DNA of 64,000 nt. It comes from Pseudomonas tehranensis. Lineage in GTDB: Bacteria > Pseudomonadota > Gammaproteobacteria > Pseudomonadales > Pseudomonadaceae. This document shows, piece after piece, positions 46,139 to 54,421 of this stretch. Below the pieces are notes generated by a model that saw nothing but the letters and a program-made list of their open reading frames with translations, searched no databases and was not told where the DNA came from. Each line of letters begins with the position of its first letter. Positions within the stretch are counted from its first letter, which is position 1. The DNA lies in assembly GCF_014268615.1 (NCBI RefSeq), contig NZ_JABWQV010000003.1, forward strand, positions 1 to 64,000, read 5' to 3'. The position numbers and the translations under genes were made by a program.

Positions 46139-46225
46139 GCCCGAATGGCGAAACTGGTAGACGCATGGGACTTAAAATCCCCCGCTCGTAAGGGCGTGCC
46201 GGTTCGATTCCGGCTTCGGGCACCA
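46139..46225 (+). tRNA. tRNA-Leu (TAA), probable phage attachment gene
   Basis: An 87-nt class II tRNA with acceptor GCCCGAA/TTCGGGC, long variable arm, T-loop GGTTCGATTCC, anticodon TAA at 46073-46075 of the same numbering shifted by 100 (46173-46175), and encoded CCA. A phage integrase ends 83 bp beyond its 3' end, so the 3' half probably serves as attB/attL. Confidence 0.95.
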
Positions 46226-46234
46226 TCTAAAATC

Positions 46235-46275
46235 AAGGGTTTGCGAGCGAAAGCTGAAGCAAACCCTTGTTTGTT
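46235..46275. terminator. Hairpin between tRNA-Leu and integrase
   Basis: AAGGGTTTGC (46235-46244) pairs with GCAAACCCTT (46259-46268), followed by GTTTGTTT. A direct repeat ggtccgcaatt occurs at 46279-46289 and 46298-46308, possibly an integrase arm site. Confidence 0.65.
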
Positions 46276-46307
46276 TCCGGTCCGCAATTTTGATGCTGGT
46301 CCGCAAT

Positions 46308-47339
46308 TCACTTGGTAGGCATTACTTTTTTGCCCTTGCGATTCCTGATGTATTGCTCGGTCATCACCACGGTCGTATGCCCAAGTTGATCTCTGGCTTG
46401 CAAGATATCACCGCTGGACTCTGCTTTATCTGTACCTGCCTTGGCGCGCAAGTCGCGCATCTGAAACTCAGCCTTAGGCACTCCGGCCGCTTCCCTGGCC
46501 AAGTCAAACCTCCTGCGCAACATTGCCACCGTCATCGGTGTGCCATCCTCTGTAACGATCAGCCGCGTCGAGCGGACCTTGTGTTCTGACTTCCGGGACA
46601 TGATTCGATCAATCAAAACCTTCAGTTCGCCCGTTACCTCAATCCGGAGCTTCGCTTTCGTCTTGCCCTGCAGCACCCACAGCTGTCCGCCGCGAAGGTC
46701 TCGCTCGTCCATCAATCTGGTGTCGGTCACCCGTTGGCTCGTTAGGTAGGCAAGGTCCATCGCATCCTGCAAGCCGACGTCGGCTTTCTCGTAGACGCGC
46801 TTGAACAGCTCATCCTCGACGTAAGTGTTCCGGCCGGTTTCCTTATTGCCCTTGATGCCTGCGCACGGGTTGGCGAGGGCTGTGTAGCCTTTATCCCTGG
46901 CGAAGTTCCATATCGCGCTGAGCAAAGCCTTCTCACGGTTTGCCCTTACCGGTGCGGCCTTGCGCCAGGTTAGGTATTGTCTGACGTGAAGGGGTTCGAT
47001 AGTTTCCAGAGGCGCTGGCGGATCATCGAAAAACGCAATCAGGTTTTTCAGTTCCCGTTTATTGTCGAGCTGCGTCAGCTTGCCTTTCGTCGGGACGACG
47101 TCGACCATGTATTTCTCGGCGACGTAGCGGAAGGTGATCACCTTGGACACCAGGTCAGTCGCGGCGCGATCGCGCTCAAGCTTGGCGTACTCCATGATTG
47201 CCAGCCCGTAGTCACTGCCCAGCGGAATTTCTTTGCGATCTTTTCCTCCAGTGTCGTAGTAGTAATACACCCGTCCGCTGCGCTTCTTGCGCTCACGCAG
47301 CCGGGCAATAGAGCCGGGTTTGCTTGGTCGTCGTCCCAT
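46308..47339 (-). CDS. Phage tyrosine integrase
   Basis: This 343-residue protein is a tyrosine recombinase: an N-terminal arm/core-binding half (VITFRYVAEKYMVDVVP) and a catalytic half with TSQRVTDT (Arg), the box II form MRDLRAKAGTD with Arg in the usual His place (common in this Pseudomonas phage subgroup), LGHTT and the Tyr in MTEQYIR. The ATG at 47339 lies one base after the stop of the DUF4224 gene, so the two are translationally coupled; the frame could extend to 47384 but that reads into its partner. It is placed beside tRNA-Leu and should catalyse insertion there. Confidence 0.93.
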   Translation of the reverse strand: MGRRPSKPGSIARLRERKKRSGRVYYYYDTGGKDRKEIPLGSDYGLAIMEYAKLERDRAATDLVSKVITFRYVAEKYMVDVVPTKGKLTQLDNKRELKNLIAFFDDPPAPLETIEPLHVRQYLTWRKAAPVRANREKALLSAIWNFARDKGYTALANPCAGIKGNKETGRNTYVEDELFKRVYEKADVGLQDAMDLAYLTSQRVTDTRLMDERDLRGGQLWVLQGKTKAKLRIEVTGELKVLIDRIMSRKSEHKVRSTRLIVTEDGTPMTVAMLRRRFDLAREAAGVPKAEFQMRDLRAKAGTDKAESSGDILQARDQLGHTTVVMTEQYIRNRKGKKVMPTK

Positions 47340-47340
47340 T

Positions 47341-47547
47341 TCAGCCAGCCTTACGTGGTGTCCACACGGGTTTTTCTGCTTCAAAAATGCCGACTGCGGT
47401 TACGGCCATGGCCGTAACACTCGGCCACCCGTTCACTTTGATCGTGTGCCGAACGCCGTTCTTTTTCAGATTTTGGATCTGCCCTGCCTTGGTTCGCGCG
47501 CCGGTCAGCTCGCAAACCTCCTCGTGGGATAGAAACTGGATGCTCAT
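47341..47547 (-). CDS. DUF4224-like small DNA-binding protein, possible excisionase
   Basis: This 68-residue protein begins SIQFLSHEEVCELTGARTKAGQ, the pattern of DUF4224 proteins (a winged-helix-like domain with LTG and QxxxLxxxGI). Such genes precede integrases in Pseudomonas and enterobacterial prophages and probably control excision. It is coupled to the integrase start. Confidence 0.82.
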   Translation of the reverse strand: MSIQFLSHEEVCELTGARTKAGQIQNLKKNGVRHTIKVNGWPSVTAMAVTAVGIFEAEKPVWTPRKAG

Positions 47548-47589
47548 GAGCTGCTCCGAGCCGCGCGTGGCGGCATTGGTGGCGCGCGG

Positions 47590-47793
47590 TTACGGGCGCG
47601 CCTTCTGGATGATGTAAATTACGATGCAGCCGGTGGCAGCGAGCCAGACCATCGTGCCGAAGCCGGCGGTTATCAGCGCAGCGTCGGTGCCGTGATCGAG
47701 CATTTCCGGGAAGGCATAGGCGAACCAGAGTAGGGTCACCAGCAGGTACAGCAGGGCGCCAATCATGACTTCGAACAGTTTTTTTGCAGACAT
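47590..47793 (-). CDS. Small two-helix membrane protein
   Basis: This 67-residue protein has two hydrophobic helices (FEVMIGALLYLLVTLLWFAY in part, and MVWLAATGCIVIYII). The ATG at 47793 has GGAGC upstream; the longer frame to 47898 lies inside the next gene. Function unknown. Confidence 0.7.
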   Translation of the reverse strand: MSAKKLFEVMIGALLYLLVTLLWFAYAFPEMLDHGTDAALITAGFGTMVWLAATGCIVIYIIQKARP

Positions 47794-47830
47794 AGGTGTG
47801 CTCCATGCCGCGCGTGGCGGCAGAAGGTGG

Positions 47831-48325
47831 TTATTGGGTGGCTTTGGCGATGGCGGCGTCGATCCTTTGCACGGTGACGTGCAGCGCAACCTTTTCATCA
47901 GTATCGAACCAGTCGGGCGCCCCAGTCTTGAGTGCCATGGCGATTACTTGCCGAGACTCACGGAGCGTCGCGACCATTTCTTCGTGCATCCCGCGCTCCT
48001 CCCGGCCGATATCCCAGAAGCGCTGGCCCCAGTGCCCGGCTGGCGGCGGGTTGGAGTTCTGCGCGCCCATAGCCAGAGCGCCGACAATGATGTCGCACAG
48101 GTCGCGCTTGTAGGCGTTGTCGCCGTCGATGCTCAGGCCCTGGCGGCGCAGAGCGTCGAGGGCGTTGTTCAGGTTCGCCTCGGGCGACGGCAGGACCAGG
48201 TCGAAGTCGGCTTTGCCTGGCCGGCAAACGATGAGGAACATCTGGCAGTCGAGCGGCAGGTGCTGGGCGATATCGGAGATGGCCTCAATCGCCACTTCTC
48301 GCAGCATGTTCTTTTGATCAGGCAT
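47831..48325 (-). CDS. Hypothetical phage protein
   Basis: A 164-residue soluble protein with GAGGAAT before the ATG at 48325. Its N-terminal helix (REVAIEAISDIAQHLPLD) and a central GHWGQRFWDIGREERGMHEEM segment are its only marked features. I do not recognise the family. The 250 bp to its right hold no clear gene. Confidence 0.7.
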   Translation of the reverse strand: MPDQKNMLREVAIEAISDIAQHLPLDCQMFLIVCRPGKADFDLVLPSPEANLNNALDALRRQGLSIDGDNAYKRDLCDIIVGALAMGAQNSNPPPAGHWGQRFWDIGREERGMHEEMVATLRESRQVIAMALKTGAPDWFDTDEKVALHVTVQRIDAAIAKATQ

Positions 48326-48575
48326 AGGAATTCCTCACCCGCCGTTCATCGGCAGGCTTTGAGTTGTAAGGGTTTGGTTTGTAGTCAGATGGCTTTGGTG
48401 GGGGCTTGTATCAGGGAATAGCTGATATACGAGGAAGCCTCACTCGAATAAGGTTCTGTAGTTCGCCCTGCCAGGTGTTTCAGAGAAATGCTGAGTGGCC
48501 GCAGCTGGTCAGGGTGGGCTCTTTTTTTGCCATGGCTCCTTTAGATGTGCCAGGCCCTGTAGAGCAGGGGGAGGA

Positions 48576-49178
48576 TCATGGCGTCACCCACTTGAACTCG
48601 ACGACCCCGACCCAGGGGTTGGCGCTCCACGACTCGGCGCCGTTGATAGATTCCCAAAGTTCCCGCCACGCCGCGGGATACCAATCGCGGTAGTTGGGCG
48701 ATACGTCGTCGCTTGCCAGTTCAGGCGGGCATTGCAGGCCTTCGGCGCGGATATCGCTTCGGCTGATGTCCTGCAACCGCTCGACGCGAACGGCGGTGAT
48801 TTCCAGCAGGATGCGGCAGGCTCGCCGCGGCATGAAAATGCTCGGCTTCCATGGGCCGCCGTAGTCGGTGCGATTGTCACACTCTCGGTATACGATCCAT
48901 TCCTGATCAGGTGCTTGCGCAACTCTGATTTCTGCCCAGGTCTCGCGCACCCACAGCCGGTCGCCTGGCTGACCGTAGGGGCATGCAGGGTTTGCCTTTG
49001 ACACATCTGGGTTGCGAATGAATGGCTGGCCGATACCGTAGCTGCCGATGTCGGCTTTCGAGCGCGGCTGAACCTTCACTGCCCGCCGCGTGACCGTCTT
49101 CCGGTCCTCCAGGATGGCGCGCACCATCGGCGCCGAGAACAGGATGGGACGTTCCTTCGGTTGTGATGAGGTGGTCAT
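48576..49178 (-). CDS. ASCH/PUA-like phage protein
   Basis: This 200-residue protein follows a pattern common in phages: PILFSAPMVRAILEDRKTVTRR near the start, GDRLWVRETWAEI, and ITAVRVERLQDISRSDIRAEG, typical of ASCH-like (PUA-fold) proteins sometimes named morphogenetic proteins. It may bind RNA or modified bases. The ATG at 49178 has GGAGG seven bases upstream and overlaps the stop of the gene before it. Confidence 0.75.
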   Translation of the reverse strand: MTTSSQPKERPILFSAPMVRAILEDRKTVTRRAVKVQPRSKADIGSYGIGQPFIRNPDVSKANPACPYGQPGDRLWVRETWAEIRVAQAPDQEWIVYRECDNRTDYGGPWKPSIFMPRRACRILLEITAVRVERLQDISRSDIRAEGLQCPPELASDDVSPNYRDWYPAAWRELWESINGAESWSANPWVGVVEFKWVTP

Positions 49179-49624
49179 CAATAGTCCTCCCAGTTCATGC
49201 TCTGGATGTATTTGTTCGGGATGGTCACGGCCGCGTCCGGTATTGGGCTCTCCACTTGGCCGTCACCGAAATAACCGATAGCCGCCTGGGCGCGCTCCAT
49301 TGACAGCCGGGCATGCCGTAACTGCCAGGACTTACGGGCTTTGTAGGATCGAAGTGCGAGTGCCTTGTCGGTGTAGGCGAATCGCCGGCCCCAGCTACCG
49401 CCTTCTTTCAGTACGCGCTTACGACGTTTCTTGATCGCCTCAGCAGTCCAGCTGTATTGCGGGCCTTTGACCAAGTCGCAAGTGTGGGTGTCGCCGATGT
49501 AGTAGCACTGCTCGGTTTCTCCGATCACCTGGTAGGTGATGCAGTGCACCTCGAGCCCTTCAGGGCCGATGGTGTCGATGTAGCGGTAGTGGTCCGGCCA
49601 GGCTTTCGCAATTTCTTCAGGCAT
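49178..49624 (-). CDS. Hypothetical phage protein
   Basis: A 148-residue, basic, partly helical protein with a central AEAIKKRRKRVLKEGGSWGRRF stretch; AAGGA precedes the ATG. No family recognised. Its stop overlaps the ASCH-like gene start. Confidence 0.68.
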   Translation of the reverse strand: MPEEIAKAWPDHYRYIDTIGPEGLEVHCITYQVIGETEQCYYIGDTHTCDLVKGPQYSWTAEAIKKRRKRVLKEGGSWGRRFAYTDKALALRSYKARKSWQLRHARLSMERAQAAIGYFGDGQVESPIPDAAVTIPNKYIQSMNWEDY

Positions 49625-49746
49625 GACTTCGTCCTTGCCGCTATAGCGGCTGACTTTGAAGGGGGGGATTAGCAGGTATTTATGGTTACGTCACACTAAA
49701 GGTTGCGAAATAGGCCCATACTCCAGCGATTTGGGGGGGCTCGGAA

Positions 49747-50079
49747 ATGTTCACTCGCGGTAGAACTTTTTGGGTGTGGGCAAATCCGCACCTTCATTGC
49801 CGAACCAAAGATGAGCGTCTTGCTGACGGCTCTCAGGTAAACGTACAGGTGCGGACTTCAAGCACAGGCGTTGTGCAGCTGTTTCTTGGGTTATACGCTC
49901 CGAAAGGAATTATGATTTTTGAGGAGTCATTTGACTCGCGGCCTGGCCAAACCATGACGCAAGCGATGGAGTGGGGAATTTCCAGAGCGAAAGAACTGTG
50001 GTGTATCTCCAAGGAAAAAGCCTCGAATACCCGTAAGTTTTCAAAGCTCCCTCAATCAATATCTGATCAGTCCACGTGA
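49747..50079 (+). CDS. Opposite-strand hypothetical protein (possible moron)
   Basis: A 110-residue protein preceded by a G-rich ribosome site seven bases before the ATG. It runs against the leftward operon and is less GC-rich than its neighbours, as expected for a cargo gene. Its core QVNVQVRTSSTGVVQLFLGLYAP looks like a small beta-rich domain. Function unknown. Confidence 0.55.
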   Translation: MFTRGRTFWVWANPHLHCRTKDERLADGSQVNVQVRTSSTGVVQLFLGLYAPKGIMIFEESFDSRPGQTMTQAMEWGISRAKELWCISKEKASNTRKFSKLPQSISDQST

Positions 50080-50179
50080 CCGCTCATCGCTCTATTTGAA
50101 TGCGCACATGTAATTGGATGTCACTGCTTTGGTGGGAATATTCCGGGACCTCCGGCAATACCCGCCGCAAGGCGAATTT

Positions 50180-50398
50180 ATGAGCGGGATAGATGACTTC
50201 AGATTTAAGTCCCACCACCTTTTGATCGAGCTAGATGCAGCGACAAGCATGATGATGCAACTTGTTTCATCTAAGGAAGTGGTTGGGGCTGGCTGGGACG
50301 CTGCCACCGTGCGCCACCACGACGCCTTCGAGGCTTGGAGCGCTTTTCTTAACTCCCCTGAAAGCCTTTTGGATGAACCGGCGCTGCCGATTCACTAG
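50180..50398 (+). CDS. Small opposite-strand hypothetical protein
   Basis: A 72-residue, mainly helical protein; AAGG precedes the ATG at 50180, while an upstream TTG (50114) would give 94 residues. The last 50 bp overlap the convergent DUF4406 gene. No family recognised. It may be a cargo gene with its left neighbour. Confidence 0.45.
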   Translation: MSGIDDFRFKSHHLLIELDAATSMMMQLVSSKEVVGAGWDAATVRHHDAFEAWSAFLNSPESLLDEPALPIH

Positions 50399-50699
50399 TG
50401 GTTTTTACCAGATCATGGGCATTCACAACCCGCATCCCGAGCGCCTTGCCGATGTGCACCTCAAGGCTGGCGCCGCGGGAATCCTGCCAGCCGGGCAGGG
50501 TGGCCACGGTGTCGCAGTCCATCAGCGCCTTGATGTCCCGGCGCATGCATTCGCTCCAGGTGCCCGGTTCTGGGTTGAGTTCGGCGGGGTTTATGACGGT
50601 GTGGCCGGACTCGCGCAGGCTGGCGGCAGTGGTGTGGAAGAGGGGGAAGTTCAGGTCCAGCATGTTGGTCATGGGACCACTGAGGTAGATGCGCTTCAT
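50349..50699 (-). CDS. DUF4406-like protein
   Basis: This 116-residue protein begins MKRIYLSGPMTNMLDLNFPLF and contains RRDIKALMDCDTVATLPGWQDSRGASLEV (cited in part), the nucleoside 2-deoxyribosyltransferase-like pattern of DUF4406, common in phages. It may act on nucleotides. The ATG at 50699 overlaps the stop of the gene to its right. Confidence 0.82.
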   Translation of the reverse strand: MKRIYLSGPMTNMLDLNFPLFHTTAASLRESGHTVINPAELNPEPGTWSECMRRDIKALMDCDTVATLPGWQDSRGASLEVHIGKALGMRVVNAHDLVKTTSESAAPVHPKGFQGS

Positions 50700-51337
50700 G
50701 CGGCCTCCTGCTGCTGTTCCTGGCGCAGGGCCTGTTGCACCGCTTCGACAACCCGCCGCAGGTAATTGAATTCGTGGTTTTCCTCGACAGCATTGCCGTC
50801 CAGGGGGTAATGCCATTCATCCCCGAAGAGCTCGGTCAGTAGCTCGCTTTGATGCCAGCATTCGCCGGAGCTCTCGATGTTGCGCAGAACATCGATGTCA
50901 CACCAAAGCGAGCGAGCATCCTCCTTGCTCAATTCGCCCAGCTCCCAGTTGTGGCGGCCAGTCTGTTGCCGGCGCCGCTGGACGATGCACTTTTTGGCGA
51001 AGTTATGGAGAGCTTCACCGCTGAACACGGTGGGGCTGATGCCGCGATCCAAGCAATTCAGGATGTAGTGCCAATCGCATTGGGCGACGAACTCAGCGAC
51101 GGTGCGCGGCCCCATGCCGCCCCAATATGCGTTCCAGCTGCTGTCCCAGCAGTTGATGGTGATCTTGCCCTGGGCTGTCTGGTAATTCGGGTTCGATTCG
51201 GTCGGACAGTCGCGCAGGCCGAAGTCCTCGAGGAACACGGTGATCGGGTCAAGACGCGGCGCGCCGGTGATGACCAGCTTCGTTACCGTTGACCGCTCAA
51301 CCGTCAGCGGCTCGGCCTGTTTGTTTTCTGAGGGCAT
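50696..51337 (-). CDS. Hypothetical phage protein
   Basis: A 213-residue soluble protein with AAGGA before the ATG. It contains a Trp-rich middle (INCWDSSWNAYWGGMG) typical of small phage proteins that surround DUF4406 genes. Function not known to me. Confidence 0.7.
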   Translation of the reverse strand: MPSENKQAEPLTVERSTVTKLVITGAPRLDPITVFLEDFGLRDCPTESNPNYQTAQGKITINCWDSSWNAYWGGMGPRTVAEFVAQCDWHYILNCLDRGISPTVFSGEALHNFAKKCIVQRRRQQTGRHNWELGELSKEDARSLWCDIDVLRNIESSGECWHQSELLTELFGDEWHYPLDGNAVEENHEFNYLRRVVEAVQQALRQEQQQEAA

Positions 51338-51429
51338 GGCGATGTCCTTGCCGGGGCATGCCCGGGCGGTGGAGTGGATTGGGAGAGAGAAAGGGGCGGG
51401 CAGACCGGCAGGAATGCCCGCTTTTTGCG

Positions 51430-51501
51430 TTAAGAGACGCAGCCGCCAAAGAGGCTGATCACAATCATCATTACCAGCGCAACAACGAGACCGATTGGCA
51501 T
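51430..51501 (-). CDS. Micro-ORF for a 23-residue hydrophobic peptide
   Basis: The reading frame encodes a peptide starting MPIGLVVALVMMIVISLF and ending in GGCVS, with GGAGC seven bases upstream. It is one membrane-spanning helix with a late Cys. It lies in the gap before the methyltransferase gene. Coding is plausible but not proven. Confidence 0.45.
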   Translation of the reverse strand: MPIGLVVALVMMIVISLFGGCVS

Positions 51502-51596
51502 CGCTTGCTCCTATCTAAATTAAGAGGGGAATTCCTCTCTCTCTAATAGTGGAAAGCAGGTGCCCCAAAAATTGCCCTTTTCTAAAAAATATTTGC

Positions 51597-53654
51597 TCAA
51601 GCGGCTATTTTACTTTCAGCGACCTTCCGCCAGGGGTCATTGGCGCGAGCCAGGGCAGCCATGGGCGGTGGGCTGACGCTGTTGCCGCACATGTGAACCT
51701 GCTGAGTCTTGGTGAATGGCTTGCCGTCGGCGCCGTGACTGATGATGTAGTCGGCGGGGAAGCCCTGGGCCTTGTAGAGCTCCGACGGCTTCAGCATCCG
51801 CAAGCAGATATCGACGATCACATACGGAGTGCCCTTGACCATCACCGTCACCATCGCCAAGCGATCCTTGGTGGTGATCGTTGGCGCTGGCGCATCACAG
51901 GCGCTGATGTTCTCGGTGCCGTAGTAGCTGATCAGGAACGCAGCAACCCGCAGCGCACCGGCTTCATGCTCGGGGGAGAGGGTGAGGGAGACCAGCGAGC
52001 TTTTCCCGCCGCCACCGGCCGTGATGGTTGGCGCTGGCTCATTCAGGCCCTGGCCTACGCTGGCGCCGAAAGCCCGCTCCATGAATGCAGTGACCAGACC
52101 GTGGTGTTCGCCGCCGGCGCTGATGGTGCGTAGCGGGTCGTCTACGTCGCGGGCATCGCAGTTTCCGCGCAGGTGCACAAGGTTCGCCGCCACCAGCTGC
52201 TGCTGGCTACCGGTGTTGGTCACCGTCGTCATCGGTTCTTCGATGCTTTTGGCGTCGGTGGTGTTGAAGCCTCCGTTCATCTGCGCCATGAAAACCGTGG
52301 ATATTCCCATAGCGTGAGCCGCGCCGGCAGGCCGCTGGTAGTTGCCGCCGCTGGTGATGGTCGGCAATGTCTCATCGAGTGCTTTGCCAGCGTCGTTGAA
52401 CCTGAACTTCACCAGGTGCGCCGCGGCGAGAGCATGTTTCACACCGCCGGCTACAACCGTGCCCAGCGGTTGATCCAGGCCCGGCACCCGCGGCTCTTGC
52501 CCTGGTCGTTCGCCATATCCCGATTGAATCAACGTTGGGCTGATCAGCGTCAGCTCGCCGCGGTTGGCGCACGTCACGGTGGGTAGCGGCTCCACGGGAT
52601 CGTTAACCCTAACGCTTCCCTGGTGTGTGGCGGGTGCGATGACGGGGCTTGCCATGGCGAACGAGCCGCCGCGAGGCCAACTGGTAATGGTTCGCAGAGG
52701 TTCGTCGGACGATTGCACTGCCTCCCCAGACCAGTTCGCGATGGGCACAATGAACGGCGCCGGGTTGTCGATGACAAATTTCTTCATGCCCTTGGCGACA
52801 CGGCGAAGAGTGGCCGGGGCCAGGTCCTTCTTTCGACCGAAGATGCTTTTACCCAAGTCGCTGAAGTCGATGCAGTCGGCTGCCGTCTTCCACTTCTGCT
52901 GGCCTTTGGCGGGGTTTTTAGCGTGGGTCGGCGCCGGCCACACGATTGGCTGGCCGTCGCACCGAGCGATCATGAACAGGCGTTCTCGACTGGTCGGTGC
53001 GCCGAAGTCACAGGCTTTGATCACCTTCCATTCGACGACGTAGCCCATGCCTTCCAGCAGCGCTACAAAGCGGCGCCAGGTTCTGCCGCGCTGCTTCGGG
53101 TCGGGGATCAGGAACTGCTGGCCCACCGGAACGACCTCACCAGGTGCAGCAATCTCACCGCTGAGTTTCACCACGCGGCCGGTGGCCTTGCAGCGCTTGG
53201 CGATCAGCCGGCCCCATTGAAGGATCTGCTTCACGTTCTCCAGGCTAATCACCCTGGGCCGCTTCATGCCTGCCCACTTCAACCCAATCCACGACAGGTT
53301 GCGGATCTCGCGCTTGCGCGGCTGGCCGCCGGCCGCCTGGCTGTGGTGGGTGCAGTCTGGCGACATGTGAAACCAGCCCACCGGACGGCCGCCGCATTCA
53401 GTATCGGGATCACCCTCGAAAACGTCGGTGGTGAAGTGCTGGGCGCCTGGGTGGTTCATGCTGTGCATGCTGATCGCTTGCGGGCTGTGATTCTTCGCAA
53501 CGTTCACCGCGCGGCCCAAGCCCATCTCCAGCCCGGTACCGGCACCGCCACCACCGCAGAAGAAGTCGACGACGATCTCATCATCCTGGGGGTTGAAGCC
53601 AAGTCCATACTGGGTTTTGAAATCGAAGGGATGATTCTTCTGGTGAATAGACAT
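51597..53654 (-). CDS. Phage C5-cytosine DNA methyltransferase with repeat-rich recognition region
   Basis: This 685-residue protein has the C5-methyltransferase SAM motif DFFCGGGGAGTGLE (30-43), a catalytic loop MSPDCTHHS (Cys101, in place of the usual PCQ), ENV at 139-141, TSRERLF at 221-227, and a C-terminal LKPSELYKAQGFP...CGNSV block. Between about 317 and 594 it has eight copies of a [DE]xPxxTIT-type motif spaced 33-49 residues apart, presumably in the target-recognition region. It probably protects phage DNA from host restriction. Confidence 0.9.
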   Translation of the reverse strand: MSIHQKNHPFDFKTQYGLGFNPQDDEIVVDFFCGGGGAGTGLEMGLGRAVNVAKNHSPQAISMHSMNHPGAQHFTTDVFEGDPDTECGGRPVGWFHMSPDCTHHSQAAGGQPRKREIRNLSWIGLKWAGMKRPRVISLENVKQILQWGRLIAKRCKATGRVVKLSGEIAAPGEVVPVGQQFLIPDPKQRGRTWRRFVALLEGMGYVVEWKVIKACDFGAPTSRERLFMIARCDGQPIVWPAPTHAKNPAKGQQKWKTAADCIDFSDLGKSIFGRKKDLAPATLRRVAKGMKKFVIDNPAPFIVPIANWSGEAVQSSDEPLRTITSWPRGGSFAMASPVIAPATHQGSVRVNDPVEPLPTVTCANRGELTLISPTLIQSGYGERPGQEPRVPGLDQPLGTVVAGGVKHALAAAHLVKFRFNDAGKALDETLPTITSGGNYQRPAGAAHAMGISTVFMAQMNGGFNTTDAKSIEEPMTTVTNTGSQQQLVAANLVHLRGNCDARDVDDPLRTISAGGEHHGLVTAFMERAFGASVGQGLNEPAPTITAGGGGKSSLVSLTLSPEHEAGALRVAAFLISYYGTENISACDAPAPTITTKDRLAMVTVMVKGTPYVIVDICLRMLKPSELYKAQGFPADYIISHGADGKPFTKTQQVHMCGNSVSPPPMAALARANDPWRKVAESKIAA

Positions 53655-53714
53655 AGAGATACCTCGCCTAATGGCTTCGTGCGATCATCATGGAAATGCG
53701 ATAGAGGGAATGTT

Positions 53715-54398
53715 ATGAGTGGCAATGTGAGCAAAGCTTTTAGGGCAATAGGGAGTTTTTGGTTTATTTCGATGTTATCGATTCTAATAGCATTTGTTTT
53801 TGCTATTTATTTCTATAGGTTGAGGTTTGGTGGTGGGTTGTCAAGTAACTCAAGTGACTGGTCTAATTTTGGAAGTTATATAGGTGGCGTATTCGGTCCG
53901 CTAGTTTCGTTTGTGACATTGCTTGCGGTGTTAAAAACCGTATATTTACAGCGCGAGTTATTAGACACCCAGCGTGATGAGTTCAGCGCCATGCAGGCCT
54001 TGCAGCGTGACACGTTTCACTCCCAGCAGAAGCAACTTAAGCAAGCTGCGGAGGCAACAAGTCAGGATCAATATCACCGAGTACTTGAGCATTTGCTTGG
54101 CATGGTGGATAGGCATTCAGCTTCATATGGAAATATCGTCAATAGGGTGTCGCAGGGGTTAGAGACTCTGGCTAATTGGAAGTTTGAGGGGAGGCCGGTG
54201 AGTGATGAACATTTTATTATATTGCGCAATAAAAACATTAGACATAATAAAACTCTCGAGAGCTTGGCTTTATTGTCTGTTGATTTGTCGTTAAATGACT
54301 TTGGTACAATGGCTGAGATGCGCGAACATTATCGAATTGAGATGCATAAAATTTTTGAAGCTGAATCGGTTTCAGAAGAAGGTGAAGCAGAAGTATAA
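53715..54398 (+). CDS. AbiC-like membrane protein (candidate phage exclusion gene)
   Basis: This 227-residue protein has two N-terminal helices (FWFISMLSILIAFVFAIYFY and FGPLVSFVTLLAVLKTVYL), the segment NFGSYIGGVFGPLVS, then a long coiled coil with many Gln. This layout matches putative phage abortive-infection proteins related to AbiC. It is AT-rich, runs against the operon and sits just before a methyltransferase gene. AGAGGG precedes the ATG at 53715. A defence or superinfection-exclusion role is inferred. Confidence 0.75.
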   Translation: MSGNVSKAFRAIGSFWFISMLSILIAFVFAIYFYRLRFGGGLSSNSSDWSNFGSYIGGVFGPLVSFVTLLAVLKTVYLQRELLDTQRDEFSAMQALQRDTFHSQQKQLKQAAEATSQDQYHRVLEHLLGMVDRHSASYGNIVNRVSQGLETLANWKFEGRPVSDEHFIILRNKNIRHNKTLESLALLSVDLSLNDFGTMAEMREHYRIEMHKIFEAESVSEEGEAEV

Positions 54399-54421
54399 CG
54401 GCGCAATAGATGAGGGGCGGT

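Noticed and set aside
46341-47384. Longer integrase start at 47384
   Set aside because: It would overlap the DUF4224 gene by 44 bases; the ATG at 47339, one base after that gene's stop, fits coupled translation better.
52623-53714. N-terminal extension of the AbiC-like frame
   Set aside because: It is antisense to the methyltransferase; the start at 53715 has a ribosome site and gives a normal membrane helix start.
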